A stretch of 64,000 nt of DNA from Geosiphon pyriformis (lineage: Eukaryota; Glomeromycota; Glomeromycetes; Archaeosporales; Geosiphonaceae). Each line of letters begins with the position of its first letter. Positions within the stretch are counted from its first letter, which is position 1. The translations under genes and the position numbers were made by a program. The DNA lies in assembly GCA_016748015.1 (NCBI GenBank), contig JAAOMT010000639.1:76911-140910 (forward strand), given 5' to 3'. The notes below the pieces were generated by a model. That model was not told the DNA's origin and did no database searches. It saw only the letters and a list, made by a program, of their open reading frames with translations. Shown here in pieces: positions 10,986 through 22,651 of the stretch.

Positions 10986-12435
10986 ATCTTGGATCCATGG
11001 ACACACTTACTTATTAACGATTACATCAGTATCTATTGACACTACATTTTAAAGAAATATTATCTCAACAGGAACAAAATACTATATGGAAACAAGTATG
11101 AAATTACTTTATTCAAAATGACCAACTCTATCATCAAGAATAACGAAACCACATCATCTTACAATGATTAATTAAGGACAATAAAAAAGAAGCTATATTA
11201 TATAGTATGCATTCTGACTCAACTGCAGAACACTTCAACAAAGACATGACTCTGAAAAGAACAACAAATCTATACTATTGGCCTATGATATATAAGGATA
11301 TCTTTGAATATGTTCTCAATTGTGACTTATGCCAGCAAAAAGGAGGAGCCAAAATAATGGAACCATTTCGACCCATTCCAATTGGAAATTCATTTGATAG
11401 AATTAGGATCAATTTGGTTGGTCCTCTCTCAATTACATCCAAAGGAAATTGTTACATTGCAGTAGCCGTAGACTACCTTACAAAATGGCCAGAAGCCAGA
11501 GCAATTCAAATAACTAACACCAAAACAGTAGCCAAATTTGTACACCAAGATCTAATATGCAGACATGGATGTCTGAAAGAACTGTTATCAGATCAAAGAA
11601 CACATTTCATCAATACTATGTTAACTGAATTAAGTCAATGTTTTGATATAAAATAACTTCTATTATTACCATATCATCCACAAACAAATGGACTGGTAGA
11701 ACAGTTTAACAGGACATTATGTGAAGCATTAGCAAAAATAAGTTATGAAAATAAACAAGAATGGGACTTATTCATATCTTCTGTATTCTTTGCATATCAA
11801 ACATTAAAGCAAAATACGACACAGTTTGCACTATTTGAATTAGTCTATAGAAGAAAAGCAATATTACCTATTGAATAAAAAATAGTGTCCTACCCAACAA
11901 AAACTATCAATGAAAAAAATTTTAAAGTTACCTTATGCCAAAGAATATACCAGCTAATAAAAATGTTAGAAAACAATTGTAGAACAGCAGCTGACAATAT
12001 TAGTAATGCTCAAGAATGACAAAAAGAAAGACATAATAATCACCTATCCAAACAACCAATAGAATTTAAAATTGGAGACCAAGTACTATTACATTATACA
12101 AAAGCAGAAAAACAATGGAGTGGAAAGTTTGACCCAAAGTGGGATGGCTCATTTCACATACATGAAGCTTTAGGAAATGGAGCTTACAAATTACAATTGA
12201 AAAACAAAATTTTAAAGAAAATAGCTCATGGAAATTGATTAAAAATTTATTATGTGAAACAATAGTCATTGTCATCAGTATATCAACTAGAAACACAAAT
12301 CCTATTAATCAGACCAGAAGATATATCATGAAATTTGGAACCAATCATTATCATTATCAAAACATAGACAACATGTAGCAAATTAAATTGGAAAATTCAA
12401 GTATATATACTACCCAGAAAACAATAAAAAAATGA
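10986..12435 (+). pseudogene. E2 integrase remnant
   Basis: The HHCC zinc domain is visible (AEHF…, CDLCQQKG near 11320). The catalytic core keeps two of the DDE positions in the open segment 11207-11656 (AVDYLTKWPEA and LLSDQRTHF). The Glu lies after a stop in TNGLVEQFNRTL near 11690-11720. The C-terminal part (KIGDQVLLHYTKAEKQWSGK, about 12070) matches E3 and the relic kept in E5. ORF3 follows within about 20-50 bases. Confidence 0.85.
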
Positions 12436-12451
12436 TAGAACCTTTTTCAAT

Positions 12452-13184
12452 ATGGATCTTTCAGATCAAATTCTACAACTTTTGAAACAACTGTTTAACA
12501 CAATTCAACAATCTTCCACTCAAATAGAAATCACAATTGATAAAAAAAAGATATAATACAGGGATAAGAGCAAGAAAAGGGTGGACAAAAATTCAACTAG
12601 AACTAAGCTGTCCCACTTTTACAAGCAAACCTCTCTCTATGAAAGAAAAAAAAAAGAATACAGTGAGGATAGGATCCAACACAGCTAAAGAGAAGGTGAA
12701 GATGACAAAAATGGAACTATGTTAGGTGAAAATTGAGGAAATAAGGAAGGAACTGAACAGGCAAACACCAAAGCTGGTAACAGGAGAATGAACACCTAAA
12801 AATACAAAGAAATGAAAAAAGAAACTTCCACTCATTTATTGGCTATTTAAAATTGGGTTGCAATTAGGATTAAATAGCCCATATGAAGACCTCAACCATT
12901 GAATGATTAACAAAGAAACCTACAGACAAGTAGAAGAATTCATGAGAAAAAACAACTTAAATCTATACTACAAAACAACATACCAACTACATTTAGCATT
13001 TAAACACTGTCCAACAGTACTACTAAACAAAACTCTGAAAACTATTACAGTCAACGACATAGAACAGATAACAAACACCCAATTTGAAGTTCTACAAAAA
13101 GCAATACTAAAGGCAACATTTGAGTTCTTTATGAAAAACACAAACTTGGCTGAAATAGATGATTTCACAGGAGCTCAATTTTAA
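12452..13184 (+). pseudogene. E2 ORF3: conserved accessory ORF after integrase
   Basis: ATG at 12452 opens MDLSDQILQLLKQLFN, clearly related to MEISDHIYQLAQQLFQ in E3 and MEIPDHIHIIAQQLFQ in E5. The C-terminal half survives as an open frame (12903-13184) with ITNTQFEVLQKAILKATF and ends DDFTGAQF followed by TAA, just before the polypurine tract. The interval is not a multiple of three, so at least one indel separates the halves. I do not recognise the protein: it has no signal peptide or membrane segment and is Gln/Lys/Ile-rich. Position suggests an env-like slot, but nothing resembles an envelope. Confidence 0.7.
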
Positions 13185-13198
13185 AAAGAGAAGAATAA

Positions 13199-13975
13199 TG
13201 TTATCTGAATAGAAAAACCAAAAAGCTATGGAAAAAACATAACAAAAAAATGTGACAAGAAAAACGTGGTACAACTCAAGGTAACACAGAGCAATAGCTA
13301 GCAATAACGAGCAATAGCTAGCAATAGTGAAGCAATTGAAAGCAATCCTGTAAAACCAAAAGAATGTATAAAAGCAAGTAGTTGTAGAAGTTAAAAAGAC
13401 AGTTAGTTAGCAATCAATTTTACTTTGTATTATACTTATCATATATCTATAGTCTGAAATACAATAAAATATCAAAAACCAAAAAGAAATCCAATTTATC
13501 ACTTCATGTTTACCAATATTATGGATTTCAATTAAAAATTGAAATCAGTATTTTCTATCTTTGTTCCGGAACAAATGCTATTAGCATAAATGCCTCAAAC
13601 CTTAACAATTTGGACCAATTGCTCTTGATCATGGCAATTGACAGGAACTAATTCTTTTTTTTTTTTTTTGTTTTTTTGTTTTGTTTGGAGTAGCAACATA
13701 GGAAAATCGACTGTCTTGAAATAGACTTTATGATAGCCTGGTAAAAGAAAGAAGCTCTTCTTAAATTTTGGATATTAACGTTATCTTGGTAGTTTACCAG
13801 AAGGGCAAAAAGACAATACTGAACTCTAATAACTGTGCTTGTTAGCATAGAAAAAAAAACTTACAATTATGGAAAACATTGTAATTGACAAAAGACAAAC
13901 TCTGTGCCTTATAACCAAAGAATTCAACAGGTAAATTCACATCCAGGAATAGACCTTCAGAGACTGATAATACTA
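13199..13975 (+). repeat. LTR shared by E2 (3') and E3 (5'), truncated at its right end
   Basis: It starts TGTTATCTG directly after a polypurine tract (aaaaagagaagaataa). It contains a 20-bp duplication (gagcaatagctagcaata at 13290 and 13310), a TATAAAAG box at 13367-13374 and the family-wide block with agcctggtaaaa and accagaagggca (13730-13810). It aligns with the E3 3' LTR until about 13975, where it jumps into E3 gag sequence, missing the LTR end, the PBS and the Gag N-terminus. The right boundary is approximate. Confidence 0.7.
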
Positions 13976-13989
13976 ACATGGTGGAAAAA

Positions 13990-15440
13990 GCAGACAATTT
14001 TAAAAGATAACCCAAAAATAGAGCACCAAATATTACCACTATACCCCACCAAGTTTACTTATAATAGTAATTACTTTAAAGAATTTAAATCATAATCACC
14101 AACACCATCAGAATTTTGATCACCACTACCTCCACCAAATTTCAGAACCATAAGTTCCTGGGAAATAACAGGATTAGAAGAAAAAGAAAACAAGAATCAG
14201 GAATTTAATTATCAAAACCTGATCTCCAAAAACACCAAACTTGAAATTCTAATTAATCAACCTCCACAAAATCAGAATAATCTAAATCCCAACATTATTA
14301 ATCAACAAAACTTACCTTCAGCAATCATAATCAATTCACTACCAATTGTCATATCACTGCCACAACTTCAACAACAATTACTTTAACAATTACTTCAACA
14401 ATTATCCCAACAACTGTTAATCATATTAATGGTCTATGCACCAATTGCCAAGTTAGAAAAATTTACTGGCAAAAAAAATAATGCCCAAGTTTGGCTTAAT
14501 AACATAGCCAAAGCAATAACTACCAACAACTGGGATGATGCCAAAACAATGCAAACTATTCTGTATTTTCTACAAGACACTGCTAATTCTTGGTACCAAA
14601 ATCTTGTAAACAAACTACAAGATTTTAATGTGTTCAAAGTCATATTTTTGCAATATTTTAGTGATCATAACAGTATTAATTACTTAAAAATTAATTTTAC
14701 TACTATTAAACAAAAAGACACTAAAGCAGTTACTACTTACTTGAAATGCTTCCACCAAAATCTGTGTCAAATTCAGACCATTGATGCAAACTACTTTACA
14801 GTACCACAGATTTTGAATCAGTTTATTCACAGATTGTGCAGCAGCCTACTATAACACATATGCATACTATAACACATATGCCTACTATACCCAGTTACTC
14901 TTCAAGATGCCATTAATTATGTCAAAGATTTAGAATCAGCTGAATTAGAAGCCAATCACATCCAAGCCATCAATCTAGTAATGAACAGATTATCTGACTT
15001 GAATTTAAAACTGAAACAATTAATAGAATTTATTAATCAGAAATTAGAGAAATACTTAGCTAACAACAATCAGGCCATTTATTAACCATCACAATGGCAT
15101 GCAAATTCAGAAAATTTTAATCAGATTCAAAATTAATCATGTCCATCACCATCAAATCAATTATGGCCACAAAAAATACATAATTGCCACTATTGTGGTA
15201 ACACAGACACATCCAAAGAGATTGCCAATTACAATTAAATACACAATAATCAAGGAATCAATATAGAAATTCTGATTGCTGATTTCAGATTTCAAATTAC
15301 ATCAATAATTTATTAAACAAACAATATTAATATCAGCCCTATTACCTACCAATAATGCAACAAATATACTCATCTCCAATTTATCAAATTTCAACACCCA
15401 TAATATATCAATCACAGCCACAAATAATTTATCAACCTTG
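13990..15440 (+). pseudogene. E3 Gag remnant
   Basis: It enters mid-Gag (YPTKFTYNSNYFKEFKS). A 141-residue open frame (14429-14854) holds the Gag core: YAPIAKLEKFTGKKNNAQVW, LYFLQDTANSWYQN and ANYFTVPQILNQFIHRL. A degraded knuckle with a CHYCG start lies near 15185-15220. Gln/Asn-rich linkers flank the core. A short duplication (actataacacatatgc) is at about 14850-14885. Confidence 0.75.
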
Positions 15441-16390
15441 ACCATCAAACTTAAATTAATTACTGAAAACCAAAGACTGAGAGTCACTTATACTTAACAA
15501 AACTGGAAATCAATAATAATTATGCATCAACTGATCCCCAGTTCTTCCAATCAGTTATTAGGATCACACAAGTGAAATCCTAAAAATGGATATCTTCAAA
15601 ACCTGAATTTTTAGAACTATTTAAGCCTTCTTGTAATCTCTGAAAACACTCAAACTAATAATCCAAAAACCTACCAAAAACCATTAATTAGCAACATCCC
15701 ACCAATAATAATCACTAATAATGAATTACTAGCAGTTATTTTTTCTTTTGAAATCAAAGAATTCTTAGCAATGCCTCTTTTTAGTGGAACCACTTTGACA
15801 CCAAACTTATTACTGTAATGTACACTAATGCCAAGATTGATGATTAGTCAATTAAACTGATTCTAGACAGCAGTTCAGCAGACAGTATCATTACTAAGCA
15901 GCTTATAGACCAATTAGGTTGCCAAGTTGATCATGCAGTCAGTGCTCAAATTATTACAGTGGATGAAGCCACTAAGATGCCAATCAGCAAAATTGATGAC
16001 TTTCCTTTCAAAGTCAATAGCATCATGATACTCATCAAAGTTCTTGTGATAGAAGCAACTCAATATTAAGCATTAGTTAGTAATAATTGGTTATCCAAAA
16101 CCAATGCTGTATTTGATTAGACCATGCAAGAGCTCTAGCTTAACCAAAGCAGCCAGCACACACATGTACCAGTCACTTGCAATTATTTTAAGACCACTAC
16201 TATGTCAACACTACTAATAAAATTTGAAGAAGAAGAAGTAAACAAACCTACCTAAGAAATCTATCAAGTCTCATGGGCTAATAATGACCATAACAAACTG
16301 CCACTGATTTTGACCTGAAAAGAAAAGGAAAAAAGAAAAGGCAAGAAGAAAGAAGAAAAGCCAGTACAAGCCACTACCTCTACATAAATA
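15441..16390 (+). pseudogene. E3 linker and aspartic protease remnant
   Basis: A Tyr/Gln/Pro-rich linker is followed by LFSGTTLTPNLL and the protease active-site region LILDSSSADSI near 15860, where D-S-G has become D-S-S. QLIDQLG and the later ATQYxALVSNNWLSKTNA block confirm identity with E1 and E5. Several stops are present. Confidence 0.7.
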
Positions 16391-16419
16391 CCATATACTT
16401 ATACACCACAACAACAACC

Positions 16420-17760
16420 AAACTATTGCTGACCAAAGCTTATATGTGTTGATTGTAATAAAAAATTGTTATTAATAAGTGCATGCTATGGTGATGATAA
16501 GGAATGGCCAATAACAACAAAGTTCTATTGCTGCTCATGTATTCTAAAACAGTTTAGATGACTAAAAAGACAAGGAAAATAAGATAACAAACCTTGTCTT
16601 ACCTGTGAAACCATCTTGTCCAATGAAGGAATGTGGAATAACATTCCTAGGCATAAAGAAATATATGACAAAATGTGCTAATATATGATCCTAATAAACA
16701 ACTGGGTACACAAAAGAACTCTAATTAATAATGCATGGAAAAAACGTTGTAACAATTGGAAGAATATCTCCATGATGAACATAAGATCTGGAGAATGGCA
16801 AGTGTAAAAGTAGAAGACACTACTCTCAGTGAACTACTGAAAATTAAAAACAACCTATTATCTCTTCCTGAACCTGAATATGTTTCAACTTTTAATGTCT
16901 TTGGCAACATTAAGAACAATTCAGAAGAATTTTATGAGCACTACTAGTGTCTAACACCAACAAAAAAAAAGCAAGAACAATGGTTAGAATAGTTAAACAC
17001 TTGACTATATAACCATTGTTTGATTTTATGTGACTTCCAATATTGTAATAAGTGTGATCTTATTTATAATCTACCACCATATATAATCTACACAATCTCA
17101 GAGGACAAAAAACCAATCAGCAACTGTGTATTAAAATCAGAATCATCATTCAAATCTGATTTAAACTCCAACAATAATGACAAAAACAATGGTTTCAGCT
17201 CTGTTCAAAATGACAATAACAGCAATAACAATTCAAACTCTAATTCAAATTCAGAACAGTACATTACACTTCCTGATCTCTCTAAAGAACAGAAACTTAA
17301 ATGGTTTAGTAATAATGATAAGAGTATTATGTCAGAATAAGCACATAATACTGATACAAAATTTGATCTGAGATATCCAGAAAAAAATACCATAAAATTG
17401 AAATCACATTCATATATATGCATTGATCTGAAAGTAGTCTTAGAAATTCTAGCAACAACTATGGTTCAACTAGCATTTAAAAATAGTTTAGCAAAAAAAA
17501 AGATCAATATTAAAAAAGAAATAATTGATGCAAGATATGTAGAAAATATCATTACAATGCTATAAAATAACTCTGAAAAGACTTATATTATTGAACCAAA
17601 TGAAAAGATAACACAGGCAATATTCCTGCTTCTAGTTAAAATAGCTTAATTAGTATCAGTAGAAAAGAAAGAAAAATTAGAAATGATAGCAAGAGGAATA
17701 AATGGATTTAGATCCACAGATAGAATAGATGTATCAGTTAATATGGCAGAGAAAGAAATT
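16420..17760 (+). pseudogene. E3 Cys-rich plus dUTPase remnant
   Basis: The Cys-rich half keeps CVDCNKKL (16447) and later pairs CLTCETI and CNKCDLI, aligned with E1. A hydrophilic Asn/Ser-rich linker (17100-17300) is expanded relative to E1. The dUTPase half is strongly decayed: motif 1 TKFDLRYPE, motif 2 NSLAKKK, motif 3 KEIIDARYVEN, motif 4 NEKITQAIF, motif 5 INGFRSTD. Two stops fall inside. It supports the Cys-rich/dUTPase arrangement as a family trait. Confidence 0.75.
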
Positions 17761-18135
17761 ATTGACAAAAGAAAAATTATCTCCACCTGTCAATCAATTT
17801 CCATTCCATTATATAACCAGTACATGTTAGCTATAGAGAGAAAAGTAAAAAATCAAGCCCAGATGTTTGAAGCAGAAGCAACTATTTGTGAATTAGGAGA
17901 GATTGGACTTACTAATCTTTACATACCAGTTAAAAACAAGAACCATATCAAAATTTTCATCTACAATACAACAGAAGACATCATAGAGATACCAAAAGAA
18001 ACCATCATCAAATATTTAACTACTGAAGTAAAAGATCAACCACCAAACACTATTCTAGATTTTTCACAACTTTGTAAATATGTGAATATTACATCACAAA
18101 CAATTTATAAACAGAACAAATATTATTTGCTCTAA
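17683..18135 (+). pseudogene. E3 dUTPase end and pre-RT linker
   Basis: A 150-residue open frame starting within dUTPase motif 5 (GINGFRSTDR) continues through QAQMFEAEATICELGEIGL and the linker NTTEDIIEIPKETIIKYL, the same beta-rich stretch as in E1 and E2, ending just before RT. It shows that dUTPase, linker and RT were one continuous Pol frame in the ancestor. Confidence 0.7.
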
Positions 18136-19560
18136 TCAAAACAATTAGAACAGATAAACTTGGAAAATCTAGACCCACTTTAACAGATGCAACTCAAAAT
18201 GCTACTTAACAATTTCACCAACATTTTTGCAAATAAAAATGAATTTGGCAGAACTAATATTATTCAGCATCAGATCAAGACTAAAGATGCCATGCCAATA
18301 AAACAAAGAACATACCAAGTACTACCAGCCAGTCATAAAATCATTTGACAAAAAATTAATAGAATGTTAGACAATGAGTTAATTTAACCATCAATGAGTT
18401 CATGATCTTCACCAGTTGTATTGGTTTAGAAAAAAAATGAGAAAATTCGGTTTTGCATAGATTACCAAAAACTTAATGGAGTAACAAAAGAAGATAGCTA
18501 CTTAACTCCAAAGATCCAAGAACTTTTTGATGTATTTGGAGAAAAGAAATGGTTTTTAACTTTGGACTTAGACAGTGGTTACTAGCAAATAGCCATAAAA
18601 CCAGAAGATAAAGAGAAAACAGTTTTTACAACCCAAAAAAAAATTTTGAATTTGAAGTTATGCTTTTTGGCTTAATGAATATCCCAGCTATCTTTTAATG
18701 ATTAATAGAAATAGTTTACAAAGGACTACTGTGGAAATTAGTAGTTGTTTACATAGATAACACCAATGTGTTCTCCAAGACATTTGATAATTATTTACAC
18801 CATCTCTAACAAGTATTTGAAAGACTAAGAAAAGCCGGATTAAAGTTAAATACAACCAAGTATTTCTTTGGAAAAACTGAACTCAAGTTTTTAGGACATG
18901 TCATAAACAAAAATGGCATTAAAACAGATCCAGACAAAATTAAGATAGTTAAAAACTTTTTAGTACCCATCAACTTGACCAAACTATAAGCATTCTTGGA
19001 ATTTGTAAGTTACTACTACTGCTTTATCAAAGACTTTTTCAAACTGGCTCAGCTATTACACCAGCTCCAAACAAAAAACACCAAATATGAATGGATAGAA
19101 AACCAGTAAGAAGCTTTTAATACATTAAAAAGAAAGCTTATTTAAGCTCCAGTATTAATTTATCCAAATCATAACAAGCTGTTTATCATTACAACCGATA
19201 TGTTAAGTCAAGAATTAGGAGCTGTACTATCTTAGAAAAGACCAGATAGAAGAGAACATCCAGTAGCATACACTAGTTGCAGTTTAAGTCCAACTAAAAA
19301 GAACTATGAAACTTTAGCACTAAAATACTTAGCAATTTATTGAGCAGTCATGAAATAGAAGGAATACTTAAGCCAAAAATTTGACATATATACTGACCAT
19401 AAAAGATTAACTTCAATTCAGAAACAAAAATTTGGAGATAATTACTATGCTAGATAAAAAATAGAACTTTTACTATTTAATTATACAGTATATTACAAAA
19501 AGAAAAAAGAAAAAGAAAAAGAAAATACCAACAGTTTGTCACAGATAAAACAAATCTAAA
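18136..19560 (+). pseudogene. E3 reverse transcriptase and RNase H remnant
   Basis: Parallel to E2 RT: motifs RFCIDYQKLNGVTKEDSY (about 18450), FLTLDLDSGY (18557), MLFGLMNIPAIF (18660) and a catalytic box in VVVYIDNTNVFS (about 18745), where the second Asp of YxDD is Asn. RNase H keeps TDHKRLTSI near 19395. There are many stops. Confidence 0.8.
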
Positions 19561-20965
19561 AACATTTCAAACCCAAAAATATAACAAAAGATAAACACAC
19601 AAAAATACCAACAACTCTAATACTATATCAATATCTAACAGTTCAAGGAGAAATTATCTCAAAAAAAACAAAACAACATAAAGCAACAATCAAAATATTT
19701 TATCATTTACCAAAATATACTATATCAGAAAAACAGAAAAAATTCAGAGCAACTACTTAAAGTAATTACAAAACCAGAAAAAGAAACAATACTATTTAAC
19801 ATGCATTTAAATCTAACAATAGAACATTTTTATAAAGAAGCAATTATGGAAAGAACCAGAAAAAAATACTATTGGCCATCAATGTATTCAGACATCATTC
19901 AATATGTTCAAAATTGTAATACATGTTAGAGAAAAAAAAGAACAAAACCCAGTGAATTACTAAAACCAATCAAGGTGGAACAATCATTTGATTGTATTGG
20001 AATTGACTTAGTTGGACCATTAACAATCACCAGCAGAGGCAACAAATATATTGTAGTAACCATGGATTATCTTACAAAATGGCCAGAAGTGAAAGCAATT
20101 CAAAGAGCAGATGCAAAATCTATAACCAAATTTGTTTATTAAGATCTAATTTGTTGACATAGATGTTTAAAAAAATTGTTATCAGATCAAGAAACTCATT
20201 TTGTAAACAGAACACTAGCAGAATTAAGTCAAAGATTTGGAATCAAAAGACCACTATTATTATTATACCATCTACAAACAAATAGTTTAGTCAAAAGATT
20301 CAATAGAACATTGTGTAAAGCAATCGCTAAAATCAGTTAAAAAAACCAGAATAAATAGAATTTGTTTATACCATTAGTATTATTTGCTTATTGGACAATG
20401 AAGCAAAATACTATACAAGCAACACCATTTGAATTAGTATATAGTAGAATAACAATACTACCAATCAAAATAAAAGTCAAGACATATTCAATAGAACCAA
20501 TAACAGAAGACAATTTCCAAGAAATATTGTTAAGAAGAACATATAACTTAATAGAAACACTAAAAAACAAATGGCAAGGAACAGTTGACAACATTCAAAA
20601 GTTACAAGCAAAACAAAAAAAATGACATAATAACCAATTACCAGATAAACCAGTTGAATTTAAAATTGGAGACAAAGTACTTTTACATTATACCAAAGCA
20701 GAAAAACAATAAAGTAGAAAGTTTGACTCCAAATAAGATGGATCATTTTATATTGAAGAAATTTTGGAAAATAGAACATATAAACTAAGATTAAACAACA
20801 AAATCTTGACTAAAACAGCACATAATAATTGACTAAAATCATACCACAATATAGCATTATTATTATCTACCAATAATATTCTACAGCTGAAAGTACAAAA
20901 AATACCAGTGAAATTAGATAAGATTTTATGAGATTTAGAACCAATTATATGTATTAAAACAAAAC
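19561..20965 (+). pseudogene. E3 integrase remnant
   Basis: Zinc domain remnants include EHFYKEA and CNTC (about 19915). The core reads GIDLVGPLTITSRGNKYIVV, MDYLTKWPEV and KLLSDQETHF. The C-terminal part (20362-20625 and 20640-20800) has FELVYSRITILPIKIKV, then KIGDKVLLHYTKAEKQ. The order and spacing match E2. Stops are frequent. Confidence 0.8.
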
Positions 20966-21030
20966 ATGTTGATCTGATTTACTAAAACAATATATAAGGA
21001 ACCAAAGTATGTAACAACAACAACAAAAAA

Positions 21031-21678
21031 ATGGAAATTTCAGACCATATTTACCAATTAGCACAACAATTATTTCAGACCATAAATCAACAACAAACAG
21101 ACATGAAAATAACGATCAATCATCAAACCATCTACTATAAAAACACTAAAAAGGAAAGAAAAAAGACTACATCATATCAACAAATACATAAAAGAATTAG
21201 CAATAATATTAACAAAATTATTGAGAAAGTAAAAAGTGCTCTCAAAAAACCAACTGTTATTGTTCAACCAGAAGAGATGACAACAGAAAATTGGAATTAA
21301 TAGATAGAACAATTTCCAATTTTATATTGCTATTGGCATCTGAGACAAAATTTAATGATCCAGAATTTATATACAGATCAAACCAAAAGAGTCTTTGATT
21401 AAAAAATTATACAAGACATAGAAAATTTTATTGGAAAGAAATTTAATTTAAGTATATACATCAAAACTATTTACTGAATATACACTACCTTTTAAGACTA
21501 TCCAAAGATACTATTACAACTGAAAATTAACAGCTTATCTATTAATCAATAGGGAAGAATAACCAACAGCCAGTTTGAAAAACTCTATAAAAAAATAGAT
21601 AAAATAATCTTAAAAAAAGAAATTATAAAATTATTACAAGAAGGAATATTAAGAGATTTTGATAGAACTCAATATTAA
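21031..21678 (+). pseudogene. E3 ORF3: conserved accessory ORF after integrase
   Basis: ATG at 21031 (MEISDHIYQLAQQLFQ) to TAA at 21676-21678 is 216 codons with no net frameshift; the only damage is nonsense codons, for example at about 21299. An 89-residue N-terminal part is intact. Conserved blocks shared with E2, E4 and E5 are the N-terminus, a central Lys-rich coil-like part (NNINKIIEKVKSALKK), ITNSQFEKLYKKIDKIILKK and the end RDFDRTQY. It lies 60-70 bases after the integrase remnant and ends at the polypurine tract. Function unknown. Confidence 0.7.
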
Positions 21679-21692
21679 AAAGAAGAAAATAA

Positions 21693-22651
21693 TATTACAC
21701 TTAAAAAAGAAAAAAATAATACATAATTAAAAAAAAAAACACATGATTATAAATTAGCCAATTAGAATAGAAGAAGAAAAAAGAAGATTTTTTAAGAAAT
21801 CCTGGATGTTTTAAAAAATCTAGAATTATTCAAAAAATCTAAGATATTTCAGAAAAGTTGAAGATTTTTCAGAAAATCCTGTATGTTTCAAGAAATCAAG
21901 GATTTTACAAAAAATCTAGCAAAAAAAAAGATTTTTTGTGTAAAGAAAATTATGTATATATAGTAGTAGTGTTAGAAATAAAAAAAAACAGATTTTATGC
22001 AGAATAAAAAATTCTCATCTTTATCTCTACTTTATTACTTTAAGAATAATTACTATTAACTGAAGTAAAAATTATCAAATATTAAATAAAAACTATACTT
22101 GTTATTACACCATCTATGTTACTATTACTTAATTAAAAATCTGACTCAACTTTCTATTATTAACAGTTTATGTTGATAAAATCTAACACTTAACTACACT
22201 GAAACAATAGCTCTTGATCACAGCTATTGATGAGATACTAACTTAATTGTCTTGGCTTAATTTTTTTATTTTTTTTATTTTATTTTTTTGTTTTGTTTAT
22301 TGTTGTTTACTAATTAATTGAGAGATTAAACACTAAGTTACTAACGTCAAGAATAGCCTGGTAAAAAACTCAGCAATAAGGATAAAACTTTGATATATAT
22401 TAATGGATAGCTTACCAGAAGAGCATGACTGCCAAAATAAATCAGTTACTATACTAAAGACAGAAATTGAGAAAACTGCTTAAAAGATTTCACAAACATC
22501 AGCTGTTAAATCTCTGTTTATTATACAAAGAATTCAACTTAAAACCTTCAAATCTATCAAAACTTTCAGATATTACCAATCATATTAGCTATTGAGCACC
22601 AAGTTATAAATTTGTTATTTGATTTAAAACCCCAAATAATTGACTATAACA
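21693..22651 (+). repeat. E3 3' LTR (959 bp)
   Basis: It begins TATTACACTT after the polypurine tract agaagaaaataa and ends …gactataaca, matching the TGTTA/TAACA ends after one substitution. U3 carries degenerate repeats of the type tttcaagaaatc/aaaaaatctag (21790-21920). A TATA box is at 21955-21962, followed by GTAGTAG. Further along are caatagctcttgatcacagc, agcctggtaaaa and accagaagagca, the family-wide LTR blocks. A LINE fragment abuts the right end. Confidence 0.8.

Larger units (their letters stand above)
5354..13975 (+). mobile_element. E2: decayed Ty3/gypsy element with dUTPase and ORF3
   Basis: Plus-strand copy with the full order Gag, protease, Cys-rich/dUTPase, RT/RNase H, integrase, ORF3, LTR. 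It begins inside gag because E1 inserted there, so its 5' LTR is outside the window. Nearly all domains are recognisable, but many in-frame stops occur (TGA from CGA or TGG, TAA from CAA, TAG from CAG or TGG), consistent with C-to-T and G-to-A decay. CpG is rare. It shares its 3' LTR with E3. E4 is a much more decayed relative. Confidence 0.9.
13976..22651 (+). mobile_element. E3: decayed Ty3/gypsy element with dUTPase and ORF3
   Basis: Second plus-strand copy in tandem with E2, with the same domain order. Its 5' end is deleted (see the shared LTR); the 3' LTR is complete. Only a handful of CpG dinucleotides occur across about 8.7 kb, and coding parts are full of TAA, TAG and TGA. The domains align along their length with E2, E4 and E5, but the U3 region and many codons differ, so it is a separate subfamily. 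Confidence 0.9.

Noticed and set aside
12452-13184. ORF3 as a retroviral envelope gene
   Set aside because: It occupies the env position but has no signal peptide, no transmembrane segment and no furin-like or fusion motif in any of the copies.
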